A stretch of DNA of 64,000 nucleotides from CAWIOX01 sp963837775 (GCA_963837775.1 CAWIOX010000014.1:1-64000); one strand, 5' to 3'; counted from the stretch's first letter, positions 1 through 8,590 are shown. Made by a program: numbers and translations. The notes: a model not told the origin generated them from the letters alone.

Positions 1-12
1 TATAATTTTTCA

Positions 13-414
13 ATGGGAAAATTGTTCAATCGAAGACAGCTATGGGCCTGGATCGCATGTTTTGCGATACTGCTCAATGCGCTCGCGCCTTCGATTTCCC
101 ATGCAGTTTCGGCACTGAATCGACAATCTTCACCATGGGTTGAGGTTTGTAGCGCAAGCGGCTCAAAATTCGTTGCGGCATCGCCGGACAAGACGCACGA
201 TACTGCGCCATCGAATAATCCGCTTGCCCATCAGTCAGAACACTGTCCGTTCTGCCTGTCGCACGCGGGTACATTTGCGTTGCCACCGCCCCCGATCACA
301 CCGTTCGCCGTTTCCGGCGGACATGATCTGTTTCCATCGTTATTCTATCGTTCGCCACAGCCTTTGTTTTCCTGGGCTGCGGCGCATCCACGCGCGCCTC
401 CGATCGCTTCCTGA
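13..414 (+). CDS. DUF2946-like exported protein, copy 1
   Basis: This 133-residue protein has a basic N-terminus, a hydrophobic segment at about residues 8-30 ending in SHA (signal peptide or anchor), a polar middle, the motif HQSEHCPFC at residues 73-81, and a proline-rich tail. The C-terminal HCxxC-type motif after a signal segment fits the DUF2946 family, whose biochemical role is unknown and whose members often lie near metal or haem uptake genes; a metal-binding role is inference. No Shine-Dalgarno sequence precedes the ATG. A TATAAT sits at 1-6, so the message could be nearly leaderless. A near-identical paralogue lies at 1465-1866. Confidence 0.7.
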   Translation: MGKLFNRRQLWAWIACFAILLNALAPSISHAVSALNRQSSPWVEVCSASGSKFVAASPDKTHDTAPSNNPLAHQSEHCPFCLSHAGTFALPPPPITPFAVSGGHDLFPSLFYRSPQPLFSWAAAHPRAPPIAS

Positions 415-604
415 TCGTCTCTGACCTGGCTTGACTGTCTTCGCATCGGCGCGACGCGCATGCATTCGATTGCATGGCTGTCGCACTCCTGCACCTTATT
501 CGTGAAGGGCAAGATACGCCAGCGCCGACAGAGACGATCACATCCCCTATCAAGACACTGCCAGCAGTGTGCCCGTCAATATGATCAGGAAATGTGGATT
601 CGAC

Positions 605-826
605 ATGAAAAAAGTTTTGCAATGGATACGCCGCTTCAATGCGGTAGCTTTAGCTACTTTGGCAATCTGGCATGGAGGGACCTATGCCGATGCACTGCCC
701 GCAATAGAAATGCCCTGTGCGACATCACGGCAAGTCAAGCAGGCCATTGCTGCCGGAAGCCGCTATCGAAAAGCAATCCAGTGCACCAATCTCGGTGTTA
801 CGACACCAGCCGTCGGAGCAGCATGA
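605..826 (+). CDS. small exported protein of unknown function, copy 1
   Basis: This 73-residue frame starts MKKVLQWIRRFNAVALATLA and looks like a short signal peptide ending near YADA, followed by a polar region with two cysteines. Its TGA stop (824-826) overlaps the ATG of the Crp/Fnr gene at 823 in an ATGA arrangement, which suggests translational coupling and is the best argument that it is a real gene. I recognise no family. The equivalent frame in the second repeat copy is shortened by a deletion, so it is not strictly maintained. Confidence 0.4.
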   Translation: MKKVLQWIRRFNAVALATLAIWHGGTYADALPAIEMPCATSRQVKQAIAAGSRYRKAIQCTNLGVTTPAVGAA

Positions 827-1446
827 TGCATAAGGATCTGGCTCACACCCCACCCTATCATCGCCCGGCGACCCAGCTGCCGTACCAACAGCAGCTTGAC
901 GCATGCCGAACCAGATCCTTTCAGCAAGGTGAGCAGATATATTCTGCCCGCGCATCCGGAATCGCCTGGCGCGTGAGCAGTGGATCGGTACGACTGAATC
1001 GAATGACGAATGACGGACAGATGCTGTTCGCAAATTTGGCGGTGGCCGGTGACGTGATAGGCACGGAAACCCTGTTAATGGGGAAGTATGAATTCTGGGC
1101 CGTTGCGCTTTCCGATTGCGAACTGGTGCCTTGGCCGGAAGGCTTGTCGAGTCCGTCCGGGGATTCTCTATTGCATATTCTGGCGGCAGCAGAACGCCGG
1201 ACTGCGGATGTCGTTGCCTTAAGATCCGGCGCCGCAATTGATCGGGTGATGCGACTCATCGTGATGCTGGCGCAGCGCGATGAAAATCATGACTACTGTT
1301 TCGCATTGCCGAAAGGACGGGATATCTCGGAAATTACTGACCTTGCGAAGGAAACCATTTCAAGGATGATCTCCAGCCTGAAACAGGATGGAATTGTGCG
1401 AAAAAAAGAAATTTCCGGTCACGCCAATATCGGAATTATATTTTAG
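823..1446 (+). CDS. Crp/Fnr-family transcriptional regulator, copy 1
   Basis: This 207-residue protein has an N-terminal cyclic-nucleotide-binding-type beta barrel (about residues 25-110, with GEQIYSARASGIAWRVSSGS and the later NLAVAGDVIG) and a C-terminal winged helix whose recognition helix region reads DISEITDLAKETISRMISSL. That order is typical of Crp/Fnr regulators. I see no N-terminal four-cysteine cluster of the Fnr type, so the effector is unknown. The start at 823 was chosen because it overlaps the upstream stop; an ATG at 826 is equally possible. It probably regulates its own repeat unit or nearby genes, which is inference. Confidence 0.8.
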   Translation: MMHKDLAHTPPYHRPATQLPYQQQLDACRTRSFQQGEQIYSARASGIAWRVSSGSVRLNRMTNDGQMLFANLAVAGDVIGTETLLMGKYEFWAVALSDCELVPWPEGLSSPSGDSLLHILAAAERRTADVVALRSGAAIDRVMRLIVMLAQRDENHDYCFALPKGRDISEITDLAKETISRMISSLKQDGIVRKKEISGHANIGIIF

Positions 1447-1464
1447 GTCAGATATAATTTTTCA

Positions 1465-1866
1465 ATGGGAAAATTGTTCAATAGAAGACAGCTATGGGCC
1501 TGGATCGCGTGTTTTGCGATACTGCTCAATGCGCTCGCGCCTTCGATTTCCCATGCAGTTTCGGCACGGAATGGACAATCTTCACCGTGGGTTGAGGTTT
1601 GTAGCGCAGGCGGCTCAAAATTCGTTGCGGTATCACCGGACAAGACGCACGATACTGCGCCATCGAATAATCCGCTTACCCATCAGTCCGAGCACTGTCC
1701 GTTCTGCCTGTCGCACGCGGATACATTTGCGTTGCCACCGCCCCCGATCACACCGTTCGCCGTTTCCGGCGGACATGATCTGTTTCCATCGTTATTCTAT
1801 CGTTCGCCACAGCCTTTGTTTTCCTGGGCTGCGGCGCATCCACGCGCGCCTCCGATCGCTTCCTGA
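1465..1866 (+). CDS. DUF2946-like exported protein, copy 2
   Basis: This 133-residue paralogue of the protein at 13-414 differs at only a handful of positions. It keeps the hydrophobic N-terminal segment and the HQSEHCPFC motif, so both copies are probably functional. It starts 18 bases after the stop of the first Crp/Fnr gene. A TATAAT at 1453-1458 lies directly in front of the ATG, as in copy 1. Confidence 0.7.
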   Translation: MGKLFNRRQLWAWIACFAILLNALAPSISHAVSARNGQSSPWVEVCSAGGSKFVAVSPDKTHDTAPSNNPLTHQSEHCPFCLSHADTFALPPPPITPFAVSGGHDLFPSLFYRSPQPLFSWAAAHPRAPPIAS

Positions 1867-2084
1867 TCGTCTCTGACCTGGCTTGACTGCCTGCGCATTG
1901 GCGCGACGCGCATGCCCGTTGCATGGCTGTCGCACTCCTGCATGTTGTTGGGGAAAGGCAAGGGCAAGATACGCCAGCGCCGACCGAGACGATCACATCC
2001 CCTATCAAGACAACGCCAGCGCACGGCATCCGCACTACGCAGATGCGGTGCGCCGACAACATGATCAGGCAATGTGGATTCGAC

Positions 2085-2222
2085 ATGAAAAAATTTTTGC
2101 AATGGCTGCATCGCCTCGATGCAGCCGCCTTAGCCAGTTCGGCAATATCGGATGGATGGACCCGTGCCGATGCACGCATACCGGTGCTACGACACCAGCC
2201 GTCGGAGCAGCATGATGCATAA
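2085..2222 (+). pseudogene. shortened copy 2 of the small exported protein
   Basis: The frame starts MKKFLQWLHRLDAAALASSA, matching the N-terminus of the small protein at 605-826. A deletion of about 100 bases relative to copy 1 changes the frame and gives a 45-residue product with a different C-terminus. The signal-peptide-like part survives and the cysteine-containing part is lost. It now runs past the start of the following regulator instead of ending at it. Confidence 0.4.
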
Positions 2223-2893
2223 GGACCTGGCCCACACCTCACCCTATCATCGCCCGGCAACCCAGCTGCCGTACCAACAGCATCTTGACGCATGCCGAAC
2301 CAGATCCTTTCAGCAAGGTGAGCAGATATATTCTGCCCGCGCATCCGGAATCGCCTGGCGTGTGGCCAGTGGATCGGTTCGATTGAACCGGATGGCGAAT
2401 GATGGCGCGATGCTGTTCGCAAATTTGGCAGTAGCCGGTGATGTGATAGGCTACGGAAACCCTGTTAATGGGGAAGTATGAATTCTGGGCCGTTGCGCTT
2501 TCCGATTGCGAACTGGTGCCTTGGCCGGAAGGCTTGTCGAGTCCGTCCGGGAATTCCCTTTTGCATATTCTGGCGGCAGCAGAACGCCGGACGGCGGATG
2601 TCGTTGCCTTAAGATCCGGCGCCGCAATTGATCGGGTGATGCGACTCATCGTGATGCTGGCGCAGCCGGATGAAAATCATGACTACTGTTTCGCATTGCC
2701 GAAAGGACGGGATATCTCGGAAATTACTGACCTTGCGAAGGAAACCATTTCGAGGGCGATCTCCGGTCTGAAACAGGATGGAATTGTGCGAAAAAAAGAA
2801 ATTTCCGGCCCCGCTATTCATCGGAATTATATTTTTAGAGAAAGTGCCGCGTTGTCGGTGAATGACGGCAGCAATCTGATTTCACATTTTTAA
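2212..2893 (+). pseudogene. Crp/Fnr-family regulator, copy 2, frameshifted
   Basis: The N-terminal half (MMHKDLAHTSPYHRP...) reads well to GDVIG near 2450, where GGCTACGG replaces the GGCACGG of copy 1. The extra T shifts the frame, and the rest of the protein (MGKYEFWAVALSD...) continues in another frame to 2893. Without that base the gene would encode 226 residues. Its C-terminus differs from copy 1 and runs about 20 residues longer because the sequences diverge after the recognition helix. The break may be genuine decay of a duplicate or a sequence error. Confidence 0.75.
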
Positions 2894-2906
2894 TAATAAA
2901 TATTAA

Positions 2907-2923
2907 TTGCAACAGAGTTGCAT
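2907..2923. promoter_or_regulatory. palindromic operator 1 (TTGCAAC-AGA-GTTGCAT)
   Basis: This is a 17-base near-palindrome with one mismatch at its outer base, in an AT-rich stretch after the duplicated unit and upstream of the metal-transport genes. It shares its half-site GTTGCAT with the perfect palindrome 41 bases downstream. Its location suggests a metal regulator site (Zur or similar), but this assignment is inference. Confidence 0.5.
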
Positions 2924-2947
2924 ATGCAAGTATGTTTATGCAATAAT

Positions 2948-2968
2948 CAATGCAACTGAGTTGCATTG
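2948..2968. promoter_or_regulatory. palindromic operator 2 (CAATGCAAC-TGA-GTTGCATTG)
   Basis: This is a perfect palindrome with nine-base arms and a three-base spacer, about 115 bases upstream of the first gene of the transporter operon. Together with the site at 2907-2923 it forms two operators with centres 43 bases apart, which would allow cooperative repression. The downstream genes point to a zinc-responsive repressor, as inference. Confidence 0.6.
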
Positions 2969-3083
2969 CGTCGCAATTCCATTACGAGCGCGTTATCTAC
3001 ATTGGGCGAGGTCACGTTATTTGTACATGACAAGCAAGCAATTGCCGCAGGGCCCCATTCACCATCATCAATGAGCAACCATC

Positions 3084-3230
3084 ATGTTGTTTTTGTCCCG
3101 AATTTTTCGCCCCGGTGCATGGACGGTGCTGGCCTGGCCCGCCTGGTTGCGGGTGCTGGCGGTGCTGCCTGCACTCCTGGCGTTATGGCTGGCAGTGATC
3201 TGGGCGTTGGCGGGAGAAGCGCCGTGGTGA
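3084..3230 (+). CDS. 48-residue membrane protein leading the metal ABC operon
   Basis: The frame begins MLLFLSRIFRPGAWTVLAWP and consists mostly of one long hydrophobic stretch (about residues 15-43) with tryptophans, ending in EAPW. Its TGA stop overlaps the GTG start of the ATPase gene in a GTGA arrangement. That tight coupling and its position right behind the operators argue that it is a real gene and part of the transport operon. I recognise no named family; it may be an accessory subunit of the transporter, which is inference. Confidence 0.55.
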   Translation: MLFLSRIFRPGAWTVLAWPAWLRVLAVLPALLALWLAVIWALAGEAPW

Positions 3231-3958
3231 GGCTGGACGATCTGACCGTCACTTACCGGCGGCATCCGGCACTGCATCATGTCAGCGGCCATTTTGCGCC
3301 GGGCTCGCTGACCGCGGTGATCGGGCCGAATGGGGCGGGCAAAAGCACCTTGCTCAAGAGCATTCTGGGATTGCTGCCGCTGGACAGCGGCCGTATCAGC
3401 GTCGCGCCGGAGCGGGCGCGCATCGCTTATTTGCCGCAGCAGGCTGACATCGAGCGCAGTTTCCCGATCGTGGTGCGCGATTGCGTGCTGCTGGGTTATT
3501 GGCAGAAAGCAGGGCAATTCGGCGCGATCTCGCGTGCGTTGATCGAGCGTGCGGAACGTGCGCTGAGCGAGGTCGGGCTGGAGGGATTCGCGCAACGCTC
3601 GATTGCCTCCTTGTCGGCCGGCCAGTTCCAGCGGGTATTGTTTGCGCGCATGCTGTTGCAGGATGCCGATCTGATCTTGCTGGACGAGCCTTTCAATGCG
3701 ATCGATGCCCGCACCACTGCCGAATTATTGCAACTGATCGCATCCTGGCATCAGGCCGGCCGCACGGTGATTGCGGTGTTGCATGATTATGCGCAGGTGC
3801 GCAGGCATTTCCCGCAATCCTTGCTGCTGGCACGCAATGTCGTCGCCTGGGGCGATACCGCAACCGTATTGACGGATGCGCATTTGCGGCAAGCCAAGGC
3901 GATGGCGGAAGCGTGGGACGAGGATGCGCCGTTTTGCGGCGATGGCAGGGCGGCATGA
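3227..3958 (+). CDS. Zn/Mn-type ABC transporter ATP-binding protein
   Basis: This 243-residue ATPase energises uptake of a metal ion, probably zinc or manganese, with the permease at 3942-4844 and the binding protein at 4887-5789. Visible motifs are Walker A GPNGAGKST (about residue 35), signature LSAGQFQRV, Walker B DLILLDEP and the switch histidine in VLHDY. The GTG at 3227 is preferred because it overlaps the preceding stop and places the start directly before the conserved first strand (RLDDLTVTY); longer reading upstream is shadow sequence of the small membrane gene. It resembles the ZnuC, MntB and AztA group. Confidence 0.85.
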   Translation: MRLDDLTVTYRRHPALHHVSGHFAPGSLTAVIGPNGAGKSTLLKSILGLLPLDSGRISVAPERARIAYLPQQADIERSFPIVVRDCVLLGYWQKAGQFGAISRALIERAERALSEVGLEGFAQRSIASLSAGQFQRVLFARMLLQDADLILLDEPFNAIDARTTAELLQLIASWHQAGRTVIAVLHDYAQVRRHFPQSLLLARNVVAWGDTATVLTDAHLRQAKAMAEAWDEDAPFCGDGRAA

Positions 3959-4844
3959 TGAGCGCCTCTATCTGGACAGCATCTATCAATTTGCCGTTGC
4001 GCCGTTCCAGGAGTTCGCCTTCCTGCGCCGCGCCCTGGTCGCCACCATCGCGCTGGCGCTCAGCGCTGCGCCGCTCGGCGTGCTGCTGACCTTGCGCCGC
4101 ATGAGCCTGTTTGGCGACGCGCTGAGCCATGCGGTGTTGCCTGGCGTGGCGGTCGGTTTCACGCTGTTCGGCTTGTCGCTGACGGCGATGAGCATAGGCG
4201 GTTTTTTGGCCGGCATCATCGTGGTGGCCATCGCCGGGCTGATCAGCCGCTATACCGAATTGAAAGAGGATGCCAGCCTGGCCGCGATCTATCTGGTCGC
4301 GCTGGCGCTGGGCGTGATGCTGATTTCACGCCGCGGCACGCAACTCGACTTGCTGCATATCCTGTTCGGCAGCGTGCTGGGTGTGGATGCGGGCGGTTTG
4401 CTGCTGGTGGCCGGTGTTGCCAGCGCCAGCCTGCTGGCACTGGCAGCGCTGTACCGCGGCTTGCTGCTGGAGAGTTTCGATCCGTCCTATCTGGCGGCCA
4501 GCGGTAGCCGCGGCATCCTGCTGCAGCAATCATTCCTGATGCTGGTGGTGCTGAATCTGGTGGCCGGCTTCCAGACGCTGGGCACGCTGATGGCGGTGGG
4601 GCTGATGATGCTGCCTGCGGTGTCGGCGCGGCTTTGGCACGATACCTTGCCGGCGCAACTTCTGAACAGCACCTTGCAGGCCGCCTGCGCCGGTTACGTC
4701 GGCCTGCTGCTGTCGTATCACATCGATACCCCTTCCGGGCCGACCATTATCGTATGCGCCGGCATGCTTTATCTTGGCTCGCTGCTGTTTGCGCCGCGCG
4801 GTTGGTTGCCAAGGCGGTGGCGCCGGCCGCATCTGAAGGCGTGA
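3942..4844 (+). CDS. Zn/Mn-type ABC transporter permease
   Basis: This integral membrane protein of about 300 residues belongs to the ABC-3 (ZnuB/MntC/AztB) family, with about eight hydrophobic segments. The family-typical stretch RRMSLFGDALSHAVLPGVAV lies near residue 50. It forms the transmembrane channel for the ATPase encoded just upstream, whose 3' end it overlaps by 17 bases. The ATG at 3942 gives a short soluble N-terminus before APFQEFAFLRRAL, the usual family beginning. Confidence 0.85.
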   Translation: MAGRHDERLYLDSIYQFAVAPFQEFAFLRRALVATIALALSAAPLGVLLTLRRMSLFGDALSHAVLPGVAVGFTLFGLSLTAMSIGGFLAGIIVVAIAGLISRYTELKEDASLAAIYLVALALGVMLISRRGTQLDLLHILFGSVLGVDAGGLLLVAGVASASLLALAALYRGLLLESFDPSYLAASGSRGILLQQSFLMLVVLNLVAGFQTLGTLMAVGLMMLPAVSARLWHDTLPAQLLNSTLQAACAGYVGLLLSYHIDTPSGPTIIVCAGMLYLGSLLFAPRGWLPRRWRRPHLKA

Positions 4845-4886
4845 ACCTGTCCATTTTTCCCTTCCCACATGATCAAGGAATACAAC

Positions 4887-5789
4887 GTGAATCGATTTTG
4901 GCAAAAGCCGCTTGCGGCAGTCATCCTGTTGCTCTCTTCTGCCGTGGCAAGTGCCGCAGACAAATTGCCGGTGACGACCAGTTTCAGCATCCTGGGCGAT
5001 CTGGTTGCTATCGTCGGCGGCGAGCGGGTCGCTGTGTCCACGCTGGTGGGGCCCGATGAAGACGCGCATGTGTTCGAGCCGTCTCCGGCTGACGTGAAAA
5101 AAGTCGCGCAGTCCAGGCTGGTCGTCGCCAACGGCCTGGGGTTCGATCACTGGCTGGGCAGGTTGTCCGGCGCCGCAAATTACAAGGGAGAAACGCTGAT
5201 TGCCTCCAAAGGCATCAGGGCGCGTCAAATGCCGGATGAGGACAAGCCAGGCAAGACGCAGTCGGATCCGCATGCCTGGCAGGACCCGACCAATGTCGTC
5301 ATCTATGTCCGCAATATCGCCAGTGCGCTGAGCCGCCTTGACCCGGAGGGAGCGCGCTATTACCAGAAAAATGGCGAGCAATATGTGCAATCGCTGACCG
5401 CGCTTGATGCCTGGGCCAAACAGCAATTCACGCAAATTCCGGCAGCCAAGCGCAAAATCATCACCTCGCACGATGCGTTCGGTTATTTTGGCGCACGCTA
5501 CGGGATCAATTTCCTTGCCCCGCAAGGCATCTCGACCGAGAGCGAGGCCAGCGCCAAGGATGTCGCCAAACTGATACGCCAGATCAGGCGCGACCGGATC
5601 AGGGCGGTGTATGTGGAAAACATGAGCAACCCCAAGCTGCTGCAACAGCTCAGCCATGAAGCCGGCGTGACGATGGGCGGCAAGCTCTACGCGGATGCCT
5701 TGTCCGGCCCGCAGGGCGCGGCACCGACCTACCTGCGGATGATGCGCTACAACGTCGAGCAATTGATGCTGGGCTTGCAGCAGAATTGA
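4887..5789 (+). CDS. periplasmic metal-binding protein of ABC transporter
   Basis: This 300-residue protein is a cluster A-I (ZnuA/AztC/MntA-like) solute-binding protein. A signal peptide covers about residues 1-23 (ending SAVASA). Putative metal ligands are His61 in DEDAHVFEP, His129 in DPHAW, His195 in SHDAFGYF and an acidic residue in YADALSG. The histidine-rich loop of classical ZnuA is missing; the loop here is short and acidic. I chose GTG 4887 because AAGGA sits seven bases before it; ATG 4869 in the same frame has no ribosome binding site. Confidence 0.85.
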   Translation: MNRFWQKPLAAVILLLSSAVASAADKLPVTTSFSILGDLVAIVGGERVAVSTLVGPDEDAHVFEPSPADVKKVAQSRLVVANGLGFDHWLGRLSGAANYKGETLIASKGIRARQMPDEDKPGKTQSDPHAWQDPTNVVIYVRNIASALSRLDPEGARYYQKNGEQYVQSLTALDAWAKQQFTQIPAAKRKIITSHDAFGYFGARYGINFLAPQGISTESEASAKDVAKLIRQIRRDRIRAVYVENMSNPKLLQQLSHEAGVTMGGKLYADALSGPQGAAPTYLRMMRYNVEQLMLGLQQN

Positions 5790-5856
5790 AGGGGCCTGAC
5801 CTAGTTTTTTTCAAGTGCAGACGTGTTTCGGAAGGACAAACAGTGAAGCCAATCCC

Positions 5857-6513
5857 ATGTTAAATATTGCCCAGCTCAGTTACGCATACCAGACCACGCC
5901 CGTACTCAGCGTGGCCGCATTCGATCTTGCGCCAGGCGCGCATGCGATCCTGCTTGGTCCGTCCGGCTGCGGCAAGTCAACGCTGCTGCACCTGATCGCC
6001 GCAATCCTGACGCCGCAACAAGGCACGCTGCGCGTTGCGGGCACGGATGTGCGTTCGCTGTCGCCGCGCGAAGCCGATGCATGGCGCGGCAAAACCATCG
6101 GCTTTCTGCCGCAAAAACTGGCGCTGGTGCCCAGCCTGTCGGTACTCCAGAACGTAGTGCTATCGGCTTACGCGAACGGACAGGACGCCGATGTTGCGCA
6201 CGCGCAATCGCTGTTGCAAGCGCTCGGGCTGGCAGACAAGGCTGACGCCAAACCGCACCAACTGAGCCAGGGCCAGCAGCAGCGCGCAGCCATCGCACGC
6301 GCGATGTTCAACCGGCCGAAGCTGCTGTTGGCCGATGAGCCGACCGCCAATCTGGACGACGCGGCCTGTGCCGCCGCGATTGACTTGCTGACGTCCCAGG
6401 CGGCGCAAGTCGGCGCCTCGCTGGTGATCGCAACGCATGACGCACGCGTGCTCGCCGCATTGCCAACGGCGCAGGTAATGCGCCTGGCAAAATCTTCAAA
6501 GGAAGCAGCATGA
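5857..6513 (+). CDS. ABC transporter ATP-binding protein, LolD/MacB type
   Basis: This 218-residue ATPase has Walker A GPSGCGKST, signature LSQGQQQRAAIARA, Walker B LLLADEPT and the H-loop in IATHD. It overlaps the FtsX-like permease gene by four bases (ATGA at 6510), so the two form one transporter. A LolD/MacB-type ATPase, an FtsX-like permease and a DUF3299 protein in a row resemble the zinc-regulated zrg operons described in Vibrio cholerae; position behind a zinc-type ABC system supports that. A DUF2796 (ZrgA-like) gene is not present here. Confidence 0.8.
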   Translation: MLNIAQLSYAYQTTPVLSVAAFDLAPGAHAILLGPSGCGKSTLLHLIAAILTPQQGTLRVAGTDVRSLSPREADAWRGKTIGFLPQKLALVPSLSVLQNVVLSAYANGQDADVAHAQSLLQALGLADKADAKPHQLSQGQQQRAAIARAMFNRPKLLLADEPTANLDDAACAAAIDLLTSQAAQVGASLVIATHDARVLAALPTAQVMRLAKSSKEAA

Positions 6514-7726
6514 TGCCCCTGAATGCCTTCACGCTGGCGCTCAAGTCGCTGCGCCACAAGCCACTCGCTACCGCGCTGAACCTGCTGCTGATGGCGGTCG
6601 GTGTGGCAATGATGACTTTTGTGCTCTCGGCCTCGCGGCAATTCGAAGATAGCGCGCTGCGTGATGCAGAAGGCATCGATCTGGTGGTCGGCGCCAAGGG
6701 TTCGCCGTTGCAACTGATCCTGTCCTCGATTTATCACGTCGATGTGCCGACCGGGAATATACCGCTGGCGGCACAGGCGCAACTGGCGCAAAACCGGCTG
6801 GTGAAACAAGTGATTCCACTGGCGCTGGGCGACAGCTTTAACGGCTTTCGCATCGTCGGCACCAACGCCGATTACATCGCGCATTACGGCGGCGTGCTGG
6901 CGCACGGGAAGTCGTTCGACGCGCCGATGCAGGCGGTGTTTGGCGCGCAGGCGGCGGCCAGGACCCATGCGGTGGTCGGCGCCACATTCACCGGCTCGCA
7001 TGGCTTGGCACGGGGCGGCGAGGAGCACAAGGATCGCCATACCAGGTGGTTGGCATCCTGCAGCCGACCGGCACGGTGCTGGACCGCCTGGTCCTGACCC
7101 CTGTGGAGTCGGTATGGAAAGTCCACGAAGTCTCCAACGGCATCGATGTCAACGATCCCGAGGAAAAAGCCGCGATGGACGCCGAACGCGAATTGACCGC
7201 ACTGCTGGTGCAATACGCGTCGCCGCTGGCGGCCGTGACCATGCCGCGCATGATCAACAGCCAGACTGCGCTGCAAGCGGCGCAACCCGCGCTGGAGGCG
7301 GCCAAGCTGTTCCGCCTGCTGGGCGTCGGTGTCGACGTGTTGCGCGGCATCGCGGCGGTGGTCCTGCTGTCGGCCGCGTTGTCGATGTTTGTTGCGCTGT
7401 ATAACTCGCTGGAAGAGCGCCAAACCGATCTGGCGATCCTGCGCACGCTGGGCGCGCCGCCGCGCAAACTGTTTTCACTGTTGCTGGTTGAAGGACTGCT
7501 GCTGGCGTTCGGCGGCGCAGCGCTCGGCTGGCTCTTGGGCCACGCCGCGGTCGATGTATTGGGGCGGCTGCTGTCCGATGACCAGAATTTGAGCTTGACG
7601 GGCTGGTCTATCGCACCGGCAGAAGCCTGGCTTGCGCTGGTTACCCTCATCGTCGGTCTGGCAGCAGCGCTGATCCCGGCATGGCGCGCCTACCGTACCG
7701 ATATTGCCCACACATTGGCCCAATGA
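6510..7726 (+). pseudogene. FtsX-like ABC permease, frameshifted
   Basis: The first part (MMPLNAFTLALKSLRHKPLA, one N-terminal membrane segment and a large periplasmic domain) reads to about 7030. After one missing base (GATCGCCATACC where GATCGCCCATACC restores the frame) it continues as YQVVGILQPTGTVLDRLVL to three C-terminal membrane segments ending at 7726. The restored protein has 405 residues, normal for the MacB/FtsX-like family (DUF214). It would partner the ATPase just upstream. One base lost in a run of C with everything after it intact suggests a sequence error rather than decay. Confidence 0.8.
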
Positions 7727-7750
7727 TTTTTTAACGAAGGAGTGATTCCG

Positions 7751-7993
7751 ATGAAATATCTGATGACAGCGCTATTGACGATGCTTGCTTTCTCCGCATT
7801 TGCCAAGGAAGACCCTGCGCAGACCAAGAGGGAGATTGCCCAGCATCGCACCATCGCTGCCGCACACGAAGCTGCGGCCAAGTGCAAGGAATCCGGCAAG
7901 GACGAGGAAATCTGCCATGCCGAATTGGCAAAAGCATGCAAAGGCTTGGCCATCGGCAAGCTGTGCGGGATGAAGCATAGCCACGGGGAATGA
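7751..7993 (+). CDS. small exported protein in the zinc-type locus
   Basis: This 80-residue protein has a clear signal peptide (MKYLMTALLTMLAFSAFA) and a charged, probably helical mature part with four cysteines (in AAKCKE, EEICHAE, AKACKGL and GKLCGMK) and a C-terminal KHSHGE. Two disulphides or metal binding are possible. I chose ATG 7751 because AAGGAG lies nine bases upstream; a GTG at 7742 would overlap that site. It lies between the permease and the DUF3299 gene and may be a periplasmic helper of the transporter (inference). Confidence 0.7.
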   Translation: MKYLMTALLTMLAFSAFAKEDPAQTKREIAQHRTIAAAHEAAAKCKESGKDEEICHAELAKACKGLAIGKLCGMKHSHGE

Positions 7994-8079
7994 CGCCATT
8001 GATGGTGCCCTGCGCATCACAAAGAGCCGCGTAAAATGAACAACAAGCGTCCCGATTCAATCCATCAGATGGAGGTCAT

Positions 8080-8590
8080 ATGACGATATTGCGCATTTTA
8101 CTGATAGCGCTTTGCAGCACCCCGGCATGGGTGTTTGCCGAGAGTCAGATCCCGCCCGCGCAGGGCGCGACATAGCCCTCCGGGCGCTGCCGCTGTCCCG
8201 GCAATGATGCAAGCCTTGCCGGAGATCAAGGGGGTGGTTTCCTGGACGACGCTTGCCAAGGTCAAGCAGGTGAAATCAAACGACCGCATTCTGCCGGCAT
8301 TTACCAGGGAAATTGCGGCACTCGACAATCAGGAAGTAAAACTGCAAGGCTTCATGATGCCGCTGGAGCCAGGTGAAAAACAAAAGCATTTTCTGATCTC
8401 GGTCAATCCGCAGACCTGCGCATACTGCATGCCTGCCGGACCGGAAGGCATCGTCGAGGTATTGAGCACGGCTCCGGTCAAATATTCGTTCGAGCCTATC
8501 GTATTGTCCGGAAAAATGGCGGTGCTCAAGGATGATCCGACGGGACTGTATTACCGCCTGACGGGTGCGGTACCCGTGTCGGGAAAATAA
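8080..8590 (+). pseudogene. DUF3299 exported protein, frameshifted
   Basis: The signal peptide (MTILRILLIALCSTPAWVFA) begins at 8080 and its frame stops at 8173-8175. The conserved domain continues in the next frame: VVSWTTLAKVKQVKSNDRILPAF, LQGFMMPLEPGEKQKHFLIS, CAYCMPAGPEG and LKDDPTGLYYRLT. Removing one base near 8173 joins them into 169 residues. DUF3299 proteins such as ZrgE of Vibrio are exported and linked to zinc regulation, but their activity is unknown. The CxxC in TCAYCMP could bind metal. Confidence 0.75.

Larger units (their letters stand above)
1..2893 (+). repeat. Tandem duplication of a ~1.45 kb three-gene unit
   Basis: Bases 1-1452 and 1453-2893 align along their length: both begin with TATAATTTTTCAATGGGAAA and carry the same three genes in the same order. 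The second copy lacks about 100 bases inside the small-protein gene (near 2165-2180) and has one extra T near 2450 inside the regulator gene. Scattered substitutions separate the copies, so the duplication is not a very recent event or a simple assembly artefact. The window starts at the repeat boundary, so further copies could lie to the left. Confidence 0.9.

Noticed and set aside
3068..3595. Minus-strand frame across the metal ATPase gene
   Set aside because: It is a mirror of a well supported gene, with no motif of its own.
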